This document shows, one piece after another, positions 1 through 12,071 of a stretch of 64,000 nt of DNA. The notes beneath the pieces are model-generated. The model ran no database searches and was not told the origin of the DNA. It saw nothing but the letters and a program-made list of their open reading frames with translations. Positions within the stretch are counted from its first letter, which is position 1, and each line of letters opens with the position of its first letter. Where the stretch lies: the NCBI RefSeq assembly GCF_020520425.1, contig NC_079487.1:13067501-13131500 (forward strand), in the 5' to 3' direction. The translations under genes were made by a program, and so were the position numbers. This stretch comes from Spinacia oleracea (taxonomy: Eukaryota; Streptophyta; Magnoliopsida; Caryophyllales; Amaranthaceae).

Positions 1-326
1 TCCGGAAGGATATACCAACCGGATATTCTCCCACCTCCTATGGGCGACATCCCGGTTAGGCAAACTCCTGAGAACGGGCGGCACGCCACCGTCGCGGAAG
101 TCATTGAAAATCCTCTCCTGAAACAACTGAAAAGAACCAAGGCTGAGATTACCATCTGGGATCTTATGTGTACTTCAAAGGAAAATCGCGAAAAGCTTAT
201 TCGCTCACTTGACCTCATCTCAGTACCCACAGATATCACACCTGACTCATTGGTTAGTCATGTCACGAGAGATGCCGGAGAAAAAGCCATAGTTTTCACT
301 GATAAAGACTTACCCAAAGAGGGGGG
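1..326 (+). pseudogene. Gypsy gag-protease ORF, 5' portion (interrupted)
   Basis: The frame is open from base 1, so the ORF begins upstream of the window. The protein is hydrophilic and leads toward the aspartic protease domain that continues at 13438. The copia element is inserted after base 326, at a run of G that became the 5-bp TSD GGGGG. When the insertion and one TSD copy are removed, the reading frame passes straight into the second part with no stop. T1 was therefore open here when the copia element arrived. The extra residues read beyond 326 come from the copia LTR and are not real. Confidence 0.85.
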
Positions 327-1681
327 TGAAGAAAATAGTGCCCTTGGTCCAAGTATGCATATAATATTAAGTCTAATAAATGCGGTTCAGTATGAATTAA
401 CAAGTTAATAATTCAGTGAGATCAAGTGAGCTGAATGCCTAGCTAGAGGCCGCTTCAGTTTAAGTGGAATTAATTATATTAATCCACAGCTTACTCTTGA
501 CTGAACCCGTAGGGTCACACAAATAGTACGTAAACGGATCAAGTATTTAATGGCATTAAATACTCCATCTATGGATATTCGGAATCGACAGATCTTGGTT
601 TCAGTGGGAGCTGAGATCGTCACAGGCAAGAAATGAATACTCCGGAAACGATGATATTGCCGGAAACGGAAATATGGATCGTATCGGAAATATAAATATT
701 ATCCAAGTCGTAGATGTTGCCGGAAACGGAAACATGGTACGTATCGGAAAATATTATCGGAAATGGAAATATTGCCGGAATCGAAAATATTGCCGGAAAC
801 GGAAATATTGTCAGAATCGGAAATATTATCGGAATCGGAAAATAATTCCGGAAACGGAAATATTAAATATTTGTTCGAAACGGAAATAAATTCCTGAATC
901 GAAAATATTAAATGTTGTTCGTATCGGAAATGAATTCCGGAATCGGGAATTTAATCGGAAGCGTATCGTACGAATTAGCATCGGACGAGGCCCGCTAGAC
1001 GAAGGCCCAGCACGAAGCCAGGCCATCGCCCAGCGAGCCGCACGCAGCAACGCACGCCTCGACCAGGCCCAGCGCAAGGCCAGGCCCAGCCAAGGGCGCG
1101 CGCAGCACCGCACATGGGCTGTGCGCTTGTCGTGGGCCGCAAGGCCTGCGCGGGTGCACGGCTTGTACGATGCGTGTGCGGGAAATCCTAATCCTATTAG
1201 GATTCGTGCGAAGATTAAAATCCTAATCCTATTAGATTTGCTTTGTTATTTAGGGTTATAATAAAGTTCTAATTAACAAATCCACATCCTAGTAGGATTA
1301 CAATTCCTTTTCCATACCTCTATAAATAAGGGCCTAGGGTCATTATTTATATATACGATTCAAGTATTCAAAGTGATTTTTGAGAGCAAAAATTCAGTCA
1401 TATAATTGCCTACAATAGCCGAAAATTCTAAGTACCTTAAGGGCGATTCTAGTTGGTCAAGCTTAAGGCGGATCCGGACGTGCTGTGGACTATCTACGGA
1501 GGGACGACATTTGGAGTCCTAAAGACTTGTTCTTGTTCGGTTCGGGCGCAGCTAGGGAAGGCACGCAACAAAGTGTATGCATCTAAACTATGCTAAATGA
1601 TTATGTGTAAATAATATGCTTTCCTGGCTTTATGGTTTTTCCGCATGATTTATGAATTGTCATATGTATCATAACCTAACA
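327..1681 (+). repeat. 5' LTR of copia element A
   Basis: It is 1355 bp with TG...CA ends. Its first half holds a run of CGGAAA/CGGAAT repeats alternating with AATATT (about 640-960). A GC-rich tract follows (about 980-1170), then a TATA box TATAAATA at 1321-1328 and the presumed R-U5 region. The open frame at 674-889 is a by-product of the repeats. Confidence 0.92.
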
Positions 1682-1682
1682 G

Positions 1683-1695
1683 TGGTATCAGAGCC
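1683..1695 (+). other. Primer binding site (initiator tRNA-Met type)
   Basis: TGGTATCAGAGCC starts one base after the LTR's terminal CA. This is the usual copia site complementary to the 3' end of the initiator methionine tRNA. Confidence 0.9.
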
Positions 1696-4398
1696 TCTTA
1701 TTATTTTCATAATCTAAATTGCATGAACATGGTTAAATATTACAAATTCGCAAGAATTAAAAGGGGTGATTAATTTTCGTAATTGTTAATTAATTGCAAA
1801 TTGCGTTTATTTAATTATACGTAGGCAGTTTTTCGGCAGTTTCTTCGTTACTCATCCAAATCGAGTGATTTTTGTCTCAATTCCCCATGTAAAAGGCATT
1901 CTAAAATTCTCAAATTCGAAGCCTAACTATGACTTTTCGGAGGTTTTAGTTTTTCGAATGCAAAATTTCGTAAATTTAAGATGTTAAATTAAATATTTGC
2001 GATTCTTGTTGATAAATCTTGAATTTTTGATTGACCTACTGTATATGTTTAACAAGTTTGAATGCCTAGCCTTGTTAATTATGCAATCTAATTTGTAATT
2101 ATGATTAATTTGTTGAAAATTGGAATAATTTAGAATTAATTTGATTTTCATAATTAGTTATAATTTAATTAGAAACCTATGATTAAAAACCACCATAAAA
2201 ATTGTAAATTTATGTTAAATTTTAAATTTTTATGACCTAGACTTGAATCCATGTTAATCGGAAATCAATTAAATAATAAATTTTCGATTTTTCGCCCTAA
2301 AATTATGAAATTAATATTATTTATTAATTTGTCATTAATTTTGAATATAAATTTTTAATTTTTATGCGATTCGCTCATATAACTTGCACGCACAAAGCAA
2401 TGGACGCTACGTGTTACCCTTAATGGGTGTTGTATAGTGCCGGCGTGCGACGACGAGCAAGGGAGCTCGTCGCCCATGCGGTACGAATGCAGCGAGCAAG
2501 GGCATGGTGCACGAGCACAAGGAAGCAGCTCTGCCTTGTGTCGTGGGCTGTGAGCAATGGGCGTGCGTGCGGAGCATGCGGAGCCATAGCGCGCAGCGAG
2601 CGCAAGCTCACGTGCCACGTGCGCTACGCACAGCGTCGATGGCTCGCGCGCAGCGAGCGTCAGCTCGCATACTGCTGCCTCGTGTGATGAGCGCAAGCTC
2701 GCGTGCGAGAAAGGCAGGCGCGCAGCGAGCGATGGCTCGCATGGATCGAGCGCTGGCAAGCGAGAGCAGCGAGCGATGGCTCGCGTGCATCGAGCGCTGG
2801 CGCGCGGAGCGAGCACTGGCTCGCGTGTTCCATTGGCGCCTTGCGATGGGGAGCAGCAGCGATGCGACGCAACGCATGGGCTGCGCGCACATGGCCAGCG
2901 ATGGCTGTGTGCGTGTGGCCCATGGGCGTGCGTTGCTTGGGATTGTTGCGTTGCGATTAGATCGCTTTGAAATTTTAATTTGAAATTTTCAGTTTACGTA
3001 ATTTTAATTAATTTTAAAATTAATAATTTAAATTATTTTCTTGGATTTTAATTTTGAATATTGTAATTATAATAAATTTTATTTATTCTAATTATTTTAC
3101 TAAAATTAAAATCATGAATTCATTTAAATACGACTGAAATTAAATTAAACTTTTTTGGATTCAATTATAAATTTATATGAGCTTTAAATTTTAATTAAAT
3201 TTGTATGTTTCCGGTTAGACTAGAAATACATTTTTATGTTTAAAATTAGTAAAGCATATGAATTTATTGGTTTAAGTGGGAGCCCTTTTTAGTCATAAAC
3301 TCTTGATTAGGTCTACAAATCCTTAAGGTTAAAACAACTTGATTAGAATTAAAAAGGACTGAATAATTTGTAGATTATTGGTGCCCTTGATTAATTGCTG
3401 CAAATGTTTATGTGATGCATAATGTGTTTTACTAACCAGCTATGTGGGCCATTCATGATAATGAATGGGTGAATGGTATATATTGTATATGTACTGTTTT
3501 GCAGGTTATGAAGTGACTAGTATGGCCCAAATAGGATAGAAAATATGGTCTGCGTACCATTAATTTGAATGTAATTGGTCTGAAGTACCAAAGTTGTTTT
3601 TCAATTCAAATATGGTCTGCGTACCATCAAATAGTTGTAATTAGTCTTAATTATAGCTTATCCTATTTGAAGAAAATGGTGCTTCCCACGGAGATTTTCA
3701 AGACGGACTTTGAAGTTAAAGCTTCAAGATGAAGTCGGGCCATACTAGATCACATTTATCTTATGCATGTTTTAAGTTATTTATTGCTTTTAAATATGTC
3801 TTAAAATGCATGAGATCAAAAGCTTGATTATGTTGCATGATTAAGGATTTTAGATCACTTAAAATCTAACCAACATAGTAAGAGCCTTAAGTTCCAAACT
3901 TAAAAATTGAGTTAAAAGGTGCCATGCCAAAATATACACTTGCTTGGATATCCTTTACATCAATCTAGTAATAGTTTTCGCTCAGCGAGGTGTTACTTAT
4001 TGGTCCTAAAGGGGCAAGGTACACAAATAATTGTGAGTACATGTTAGTTTTGGTGAAACTCAACGATATAAGTAAGGAGTCCTTTTATGTCGTGGCAAAA
4101 TCGATAGGTTTACCTAATAAGTTCTTAGACGTACCTATCAACCAAGAATAGTTTCTAGACTATTAGCAAAAGGCTTTTGCTTACCTAAGATGTTTTAGGA
4201 CTAAGTCGACAAACTGTGCTTAGTTCTTCAATGATTTTAGGATCTTGGAATCATTTTATTCACACCTGCCGGAACACATAACTTGAATAAAATGCTTAAT
4301 GAACATTGAATTATGCATGTATGCTAGAATTTAAGTTTATTAAGAGAAACTGTGAATGGTTATTTATTTGTTTATTCTTTTCAATTGTAGTTTTAAAT
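1696..4398 (+). other. Long noncoding leader of copia element A
   Basis: This stretch of 2.7 kb is mostly AT-rich with no conserved coding potential, broken by a GC-rich block at about 2395-2960. The many overlapping ORFs on both strands in that block come from low stop-codon density in GC-rich repeats. Around 3480-3660 the phrase 'tatggtctgcgtacca' occurs twice. Gag starts at 4399. Confidence 0.75.
2395..2960. repeat. GC-rich array of GAGC/GCTC dyads in copia leader
   Basis: Repeated interrupted palindromes of the form GCGAGC-4nt-GCTCGC occur here, for example GCGAGCGATGGCTCGC twice between about 2725 and 2790, with variants on both sides. The block stands out against flanks that are mostly A and T. 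Function is unknown; RNA hairpins in the leader are plausible. Confidence 0.75.
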
Positions 4399-4649
4399 AT
4401 GGCAAACAACAATTCATTCAACATTCGATCAATTCTCGAAAAGGAGAAGTTGAGCGGGAAAAACTTCCTTGACTGGCAAAGGAACTTGCAAATAGTTCTT
4501 ATGCAGGAAGAAAAGGAGTATGTCCTAGAAGAGGCGATGCCCGAAGGCGCAGGCGACGGGGTCACTCAGGCAGCCCTCAATCGTTGGATTGATGCCAACA
4601 AGGATGTGAAATGTCTAATGCTCGCCACCATGAGTGCAGATGTGCAGAA

Positions 4650-6062
4650 TGAAGGAAATAATGCCCTTGGTCCAAGTATGCATTCTATGATAAGTCTAAT
4701 AAATGCGGTTTAGTATTAATTAACAAGTTAATAATTTCAGTGAGATCAAGCGAGCTGAATGCCTAGCTAGAGGCCGCTTCAGTTCAAGTGGAATTAATGA
4801 TATTAATCCACAGCTTACTTTTGACTGAACCCGTAGGGTCACACAAATAGTACGTAAACGGATCAAGTATTTAATGGCATTAAATACTCCATCTATGAAT
4901 ATTCGGAATCGACGGATCTTGGTTTCAGTGGGAGCTGAGATCGTCACAGGCAAGAAATGAATACTCCGGAAACGATGATATTGCCGGAAACGGAAATATG
5001 GATCGTATCGGAAATATAAATATTATCCAAGTCGTAGATGTTGCCGAAAACGAAAACATGGTACGTATCGGAAAATATTATCGGAAATGGAAATATTGCC
5101 AGAATCGGAAATATTGCCGGAAACGGAAATATTGTCAGAATCGGAAATATTATCGGAATCGGAAAATAAATCCGGAAACGGAAATATTAAATATTTGTTC
5201 GAAACGGAAATTAATTCCGGAATCGGAAATATTAAATATTGTTCGTATCGGAAATGAATTCCGGAATCGGAAATTTAATCGGAAGCGTATCGTACGAATA
5301 AGCATCGGACGAGGCCTGCCGGACGAGGGCCCAGCACGAAGCCAGGCCATCGCCCAGCAAGCCAAGCGCGCCACACGAACAGCCAAGGCCACGCCAGGCC
5401 CAGCGCAAGGCCAGGCCCAGCAGGCCGAGGCAGCGCGCACAGCGCGCGCAGGAGCTACGTGGGCTTGTAGCTCGCGTAGGCCTCGCTGCGTGGGCTGCTG
5501 CTCGCACGCACGCGCATGGGCGGCCCATCGTGGCTGCCGTGTATGTGTGCGTGAGTGTTTGTGTTCATGCACGATTCCTAAAACATGCAGAGTTCGGTTA
5601 ATGATTAAATTCCTAATTCTATTAGATAAATTAATTAATTAGAGTTCTTGTAGGATTCTAGGTTTAATTAATTTGTATCTGAATAGGATTCCAATTCCCT
5701 TTCCATACCCCTATAAATATGTGGCCTGGGTTCACAATTTATAACGAGTTTCAAAGTATTCAAAGTGAGTTTTTGAGAAAAAAATTCAATCACACATCTT
5801 GCTCAAAAGTGCCGAAAATTCTAGTACCTTAAGGGCGATTCTAGTTGGTCAATCTTAAGGCGGATCCGGACGTGCTGTGGACTATCTACGGAGGGACGAC
5901 ACTTGGAGTCCTAAAGACTTGTTCTTGTTCTGTTCGGGCGCAGCTAGGGAGGGCACGCAACAAAGAGTATGCATCTAAATTATGCTATATGATTATGTGT
6001 AAATAATATGTATTCATGGGTTAATGGTTGTTTCCGCATGATTTATGTAATATCATATGTAC
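4650..6062 (+). repeat. Nested LTR pair, first copy
   Basis: It begins TGAAGGAAATAATG directly after CAGAA (4645-4649) inside gag. It is a relative of the copia A LTR with the same layout: CGGAAA repeats, GC-rich tract and a TATAAATA box near 5711. Its last ten or so bases are missing and it runs straight into the second copy. The 214-codon open frame at 4998-5642 is an artefact of the repeats. Confidence 0.85.
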
Positions 6063-7494
6063 CAGGAAATAATGCCCTTGGTCCAAGTATGCATTCTATG
6101 ATAAGTCTAATAAATGCGGTTCAGTATTAATTAACAAGTTAATAATTCAGTGAGATCAAGCGAGCTGAATGCCTAGCTAGAGGCCGCTTCAGTTCAAGTG
6201 GAATTAATGATATTAATCCACAGCTTACTCTTGACTGAACCCGTAGGGTCACACAAATAGTACGTAAACGGATCAAGTATTTAATGGCATTAAATACTCC
6301 ATCTATGAATATTCGGAATTGACGGATCTTGGTTTCAGTGGGAGCTGAGATCGTCACAAGCAAGAAATGAATACTCCGGAAACGATGATATTGCCGGAAA
6401 CGGAAATATGGATCGTATCGGAAATATAAATATTATCCAAGTCGTAGATGTTGCCGGAAACGGAAACATGGTACGTATCGGAAAATATTATCGGAAATGG
6501 AAATATTGCCAGAATCGGAAATATTGCCGGAAACGGAAATATTGTCAGAATCGGAAATATTATCGGAATCGGAAAATAAATCCGGAAACGGAAATATTAA
6601 ATATTTGTTCGAAACGGAAATTAATTCCGGAATCGGAAATATTAAATATTGTTCGTATCGGAAATGAATTCCGGAATCGGAAATTTAATCGGAAGCGTAT
6701 CGTACGAATAAGCATCGGACGAGGCCTGCCGGACGAGGGCCCAGCACGAAGCCAGGCCATCGCCCAACAAGCCAAGCACGCCACACAAACAGCCAAGGCC
6801 ACGCCAGGCCCAGGGCAAGGCCAGGCCCAGCAGGCCGAGGCAGCGCGCACAGCGCGCGCAGCGCGCGCAGGAGCTACGTGGGCTTGTAGCTCGCGTAGGC
6901 CTCGCTGCGTGGGCTGCTGCTCGCACGCACGCGCATGGGCGGCCCATCGTGGCTGCCGTGTATGTGTGCGTGAGTGTTTGTGTTCATGCACGATTCCTAA
7001 AACATGCAGAGTTCAGTTAATGATTAAATTCCTAATTCTATTAGATAAATTAATTAATTAGAGTTCTTGTAGGATTCAAGGTTTAATTAATTTGTATCTG
7101 AATAGGATTCCAATTCCCTTTCCATACCCCTATAAATATGTGGCCTGGGTTCACAATTTATAACGAGTTTCAAAGTATTCAAAGTGAGTTTTTGAGAAAA
7201 AAAATTCAATCACACATCTTGCTCAAAAGTGCCGAAAATTCTAGTACCTTAAGGGCGATTCTAGTTGGTCAATCTTAAGGCGGATCCGGACGTGCTGTGG
7301 ACTATCTACGGAGGGACGACACTTGGAGTCCTAAAGACTTGTTCTTGTTCGGTTCGGGCGCAGCTAGGGAGGGCACGCAACAAAGAGTATGCGTCTAAAT
7401 TATGCTATATGATTATGTGTAAATAATATGTATTCCTGGGTTAATGGTTGTTTCCGCATGATTTATGTAATATCATATGTATCATAACCTCACA
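6063..7494 (+). repeat. Nested LTR pair, second copy
   Basis: It is nearly identical to the copy before it. It lacks the first four bases (TGAA) at the junction but keeps the full 3' end, TAACCTCACA. CAGAA at 7495-7499 repeats the sequence before the first copy, giving a 5-bp TSD for the pair as one insertion. It has a TATA box near 7130 and an extra 9-bp GC repeat near 6855. Confidence 0.85.
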
Positions 7495-10400
7495 CAGAAA
7501 ACGTCATCAACTCAGATGCTTTCACAATCATCAGTGAGTTGAAGAACATGTTCCAAGATCTGGCTCGAGTCGAAAGATTCGAGACTCATAGGCAAATTCT
7601 TGAGACCAAGCTTAAGAAAGGCGAGCCCGTAAGTCCACATGTTCTCAAAATGATTGGACTCATTGAGAATATGAGTCGGCTGGATCAGCAATTTTCTCAG
7701 GAAATGGCTATAGACACCATCCTCCATTCTCTTCATAGCGGGTATGATCAGTTCAAACTGAACTACAGTATGAATAGTCTGGACAAAACGCTCACTGAGC
7801 TTCACGGTATGCTGAAGACCGTTGAAAAGACGCTCAAAAGTGATAAGCAGGATGTGCTTATGGTGCGTGGGGGAAAGTTCAAGAAATCTGGAAAGTAGAG
7901 GAATGCTAAGAAAGGTGGCAACAAGGCCAGCCCAACTAAGCAAACTGGCGCCAAATCTGTAAAGAGGAAGGTCAGTCAACCCACTTCTGAATCCGAATGC
8001 TTCTACTGCAAGAAGAAGGGGCATTGGAAGAGAGATTGCTTGAAGCTAAAGGAAGATCAGAAGAACGGAACAGTCGTTCCATCTTCAGGTATTTTCGTTA
8101 TAGACTGTATACTTGCTAATTCAACTTCTTGGGTATTAGATACAGGTTGTGGCTCACACTTATGTTCCAATCCACAGGGACTAAGAAGAAGTAGAAAGTT
8201 AAGCAAGGGTGAAGTCGACCTACGAGTGGGAAATGGAGCACGGATTGCTGCATTAGCTGTAGGAACTTATTATTTGTCGTTGCCCTCCGGGCTAGTTTTG
8301 GAACTGGAAGAGTGTTTCCATGTTCCAAGTCTTACTAAAAACATCATTTCAGTTTCTTGCTTAGATGCTAAGGGATTTTCCTTTTTAATAAAAGACAATA
8401 GTTGTTCGTTTTATTTTAAAGAGATGTTTTATGGATCTGCTAGATTAGTCAATGGACTTTATTTATTAGATCACGACAAACAAGTATATAACATAAATAC
8501 CAAAAAGGCCAAAAAGGATGATTCAGATCTCACCTATCTGTGGCATTGTCGATTAGGCCATATAAACTTGAAACGCTTAGAAAGACTTCAAAAGGAAGGA
8601 ATTCTAGAACCATTTGACTTAGAGGATTATGGTAAATGCGAATCATGTTTCCTTGGCAAAATGACAAAGCAACCTTTCTCTAAAGTTGGAGAAAGAGCAA
8701 ATGAACTATTGGGTTTAATCCATACAGATGTATGTGGACCAATGAGTACAAATGCTACAGGTGGTTTCAGCTACTTTATCACTTTCACTGATGACTTCAG
8801 TAGATATGGTTATGTCTACCTAATGAAGCATAAGTTTGAATCCTTTGACAAATTCAAGGAATTTCAGAGTGAAGTAGAGAATCAATTAGGCAAGAAGATT
8901 AAAGCACTGCGGTCTGACAGAGGCGGTGAATATCTGAGCTATGAATTTGATGACCATCTGAAAGAATGTGGAATTCTATCAGAATTGACTCCTCCTGGAA
9001 CACCACAATGGAACGGTGTGTCGGAACGGAGGAACAGAACCTTGCTAGACATGGTCAGGTCAATGATGGGTCAGGCCAAACTTCCATTAGAATTTTGGGG
9101 ACATGCACTAAATACAGCTGCACTCACTATAAATAGAGCTCCGTCTAAAGCTGTCGAAAAGACTCCATATGAGTTATGGTTTAGAAAGCCTCCAAATGTG
9201 TCTTTTCTTAAGATTTGGGGATGTGAAGTATACGTCAAACGATTAATTTCAGACAAACTTCATCCAAAATCTGACAAATGTATCCTTGTGGGCTATCCAA
9301 AGGAAACAAAGGGGTATTACTTCTACAATACATCTGAGAACAAGGTGTTTGTTGCTCGAGATGGTGTCTTTTTGGAGAAAGATCACATTTCCAAAATGAC
9401 AAGTGGGAGAAAAGTAGACCTCGAAGAAATTCGAGTCGAACAAAAAACTCTAGAGAATGCTCAAGATGACATTCAGGATGAAACTCAGAGATCTTTAGAA
9501 GAATCTGGTGAGAATCATGGTCAATCTAGAAATGTTACCCCGCGTAGATCGCAAAGATATAGATCTCAACCGGAAAGGTACTTAGGTATTTTGACGAACG
9601 AGAGCTATGACGTTCTATTACTTGAAAGTGATGAACCTGCGACTTACAAACAAGCTATGACGAGCCCTAGCTCCAAGCAATGGCAAGAAGCCATGCAATC
9701 TGAATTAGACTCCATGTCTGAAAACCAAGTATGGGATTATTTGCCAGATGGCTACCAAGCCATTGGAAGCAAATGGGTTTTCAAACTGAAAAAGGACAAG
9801 GATGGGAAACTTGAAGTTTTCAAAGCTAGATTGGTTGCAAAAGGTTACAGGCAAGTCCACGGTGTGGATTACGATGAAACTTTTTCACCAGTTGCAATGC
9901 TAAAGTCTATTCGGATAATGTTAGCAATCGCTGCATATTACGATTACGAAATATGGCAGATGGATGTCAAAACCGCTTTCTTAAACGGCGTTTTAACATA
10001 AACCGTGTTTATGACACAACCTGAAGGTTTTGAGGATCCAAAGAATGCTAAAAAGGTATGCAAGCTAAAGAAGTCAATCTACGGATTGAAGCAGGCATCC
10101 AGGAGCTGGAATATACGTTTTGATGAAGCAGTCAGTGACTTTGGTTTCATCAAGAACGCAGACGAATCTTGTGTATACAAGAAGGTCAGTGGGAGCAAAA
10201 TTGCTTTCCTAGTATTATATGTCGACGACATATTACTTATCGGAAATGACATTCCTATGTTGAACTGTGTCAAGATTTGGCTTGGGAAATTTTTTTCGAT
10301 GAAAGATCTAGGAGAAGCACAGTACATATTGGGCATCAAGATTTACAGAGATAGATCTAAAAAGATGATTGGACTTAGTCAAAGCACTTATATCAATAAG

Positions 10401-11206
10401 GTGCTTGATAGTTCAAGATGGCAGACTCCAAGCAAGGCTACCTACCCATGTCTCATGGAATAACTCTAAGCAAGACTCAGTGCCCAAAAACACTTGAAAA
10501 GCGTAGACGAATGAATGGGATTCCATATGCATCATTGATTGGTTCAATAATGTATGCTATGATATGTACACGCCCGGATGTTGCGTACGCACTCAGTGCT
10601 ACGAGCAGATACCAGTCAGACCCAGGAGAGGCGCATTGGACTGCTGCCAAGAATATTCTGAAGTACCTGAAAAGGCACAAAGATGACTTCCTGGTCTATG
10701 TTGGAGATGATGAATTAATTGTTAAAGGCTATACGGACGCAAGTTTCCAAACCGACAAAGATGATTTCAGATCACAGTCTGGGTTTGTCTTCTGCCTCAA
10801 CGGAGGTGCAGTAAGCTGGAAAAGTGCTAAGCAAAGCACCATTGCAGATTCTACAACTGAAGCGTAGTACATTGCTGCACATGAAGCAGCAAAGGAAGCT
10901 ATATGACTAAGGAAGTTCATAGGTGAACTTGGTGTAGTCCCCTCCATTAAAGGACCAATAGCCCTGTATTGTGATAATAACGGAGCTATTGCACAGGCAA
11001 AGGAGCCTAGACACCACCAGAGAGTCAAGCATGTACTTCGTAGATTTCACCTTCTATGAGAGTTCGTTGAAAGAAAAGAAGTCGAGATAAACAAGATTGG
11101 AACAGATGACAACATATCAGATCCATTGACTAAACCTCTGCCGCAGGCGAAGCACAACTCGCACACTGCACCTATGGGAATCAAGCATATTGGAGAATGG
11201 CTTTGA

Positions 11207-12071
11207 TATCCCTGTTTAATGTTTTAAAGTTTTAGAGTTTAAATCTTTGTAAAACATTATTGGTTAATCATTCACAATAAATGAAAAGAATTCATTTTTC
11301 CATTTAATTTGTGGTTTATTAAATGATGAGTCCCTTCAATTTGACGATATATTCAAGATAGACTGTCACGACCAGTCCTGTGACTAAGAAATGTCTATCA
11401 AGTGACATTGAATGTCAAAGGTTGAAAATGGTCCCTAGTCGGAGTTTTCTATAAAATTGGACGCATAGAAAACGTTAGACGATTAGAATGCATGATGACT
11501 AGTAGTTCTGTTTCTTGAACTATGTGGACATGGCAATGTCATAATCATTTGCATAGATACTTACTTTGGGAAGACTAGTATCGGACAAGACCTATGAAAC
11601 TTTACTGTAAGAGATGAAAATCTGTCATAAGTAAATTTCATTAAAATTATTAGAAACTAAATCCTCAATACCTGAGTGATTTGAGATTACTTGTTTGAGA
11701 ACTGGTTGCTTTGACGTTGACCAACCGTCGCACCGTAAAAGGAGGCTATAAAGGCAACGCTCAGGTAATCACCTATCAAACGAAGTCTAATCTCAAGATT
11801 GCAAGATTGGGATTGTCCTCCCATAAATCGGGATGAGATGCTTAAAAGTTGTACAAGGCCACTCGGAGAGCTAGAAACTGTGAAATGCATGGCCGTGCTC
11901 GGATGAATCATAGGCTATGATTATCTGTTTATTTGATCAGTTGAACTCTGAAACCGAGGAACACCTCTGGACATAATAAGGATGACAACTCTTACCTTAT
12001 GTTCAAGAGCAAGCATCGAGCGACAAAGGAATTAGGAAATGCACACTTGTCCCTAAGGACAAGTGGGAGAC
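11207..12071 (+). other. 3' noncoding region and polypurine tract of copia element A
   Basis: About 850 bp without conserved coding sequence separates the pol stop from the 3' LTR. It ends in the purine-rich GGACAAGTGGGAGAC, the usual copia polypurine tract position, just before the LTR's TGAAGG. Confidence 0.75.

Larger units (their letters stand above)
4399..11206 (+). pseudogene. Copia element A gag-pol, disrupted
   Basis: This is the copia polyprotein, which packages the RNA, reverse-transcribes it and integrates the DNA. Gag starts at ATG 4399 and is cut at 4650 by an LTR pair, resuming at 7500. A CX2CX4HX4C zinc knuckle lies at about 7999-8040, the protease DTG near 8137, and the integrase zinc region at about 8540-8670. 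Integrase D, D and E lie in HTDVCGP, RSDRGGEY and NGVSERR. The RT YVDD is near 10220, followed by RNase H. Breaks: stop TAG at 7896, stop TAA at 9999, an apparent 1-nt loss near 10410, and stops at 10865, 10904 and 11057. An A run at 7498-7501 seems one base short. The final stop is at 11204-11206. Confidence 0.9.

Noticed and set aside
2355-2983. Many overlapping ORFs on both strands in the copia leader
   Set aside because: They arise from GC-rich inverted repeats with few stops. No frame is favoured and no domain is recognisable.
4998-7061. Open frames of 214 and 217 codons starting MDRIGNINIIQ, also seen at 674 and 12419
   Set aside because: They lie wholly inside LTRs, and the frame is kept open by the CGGAAA repeat period and a GC-rich tract. 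The TATA box and transcript start lie downstream of them.
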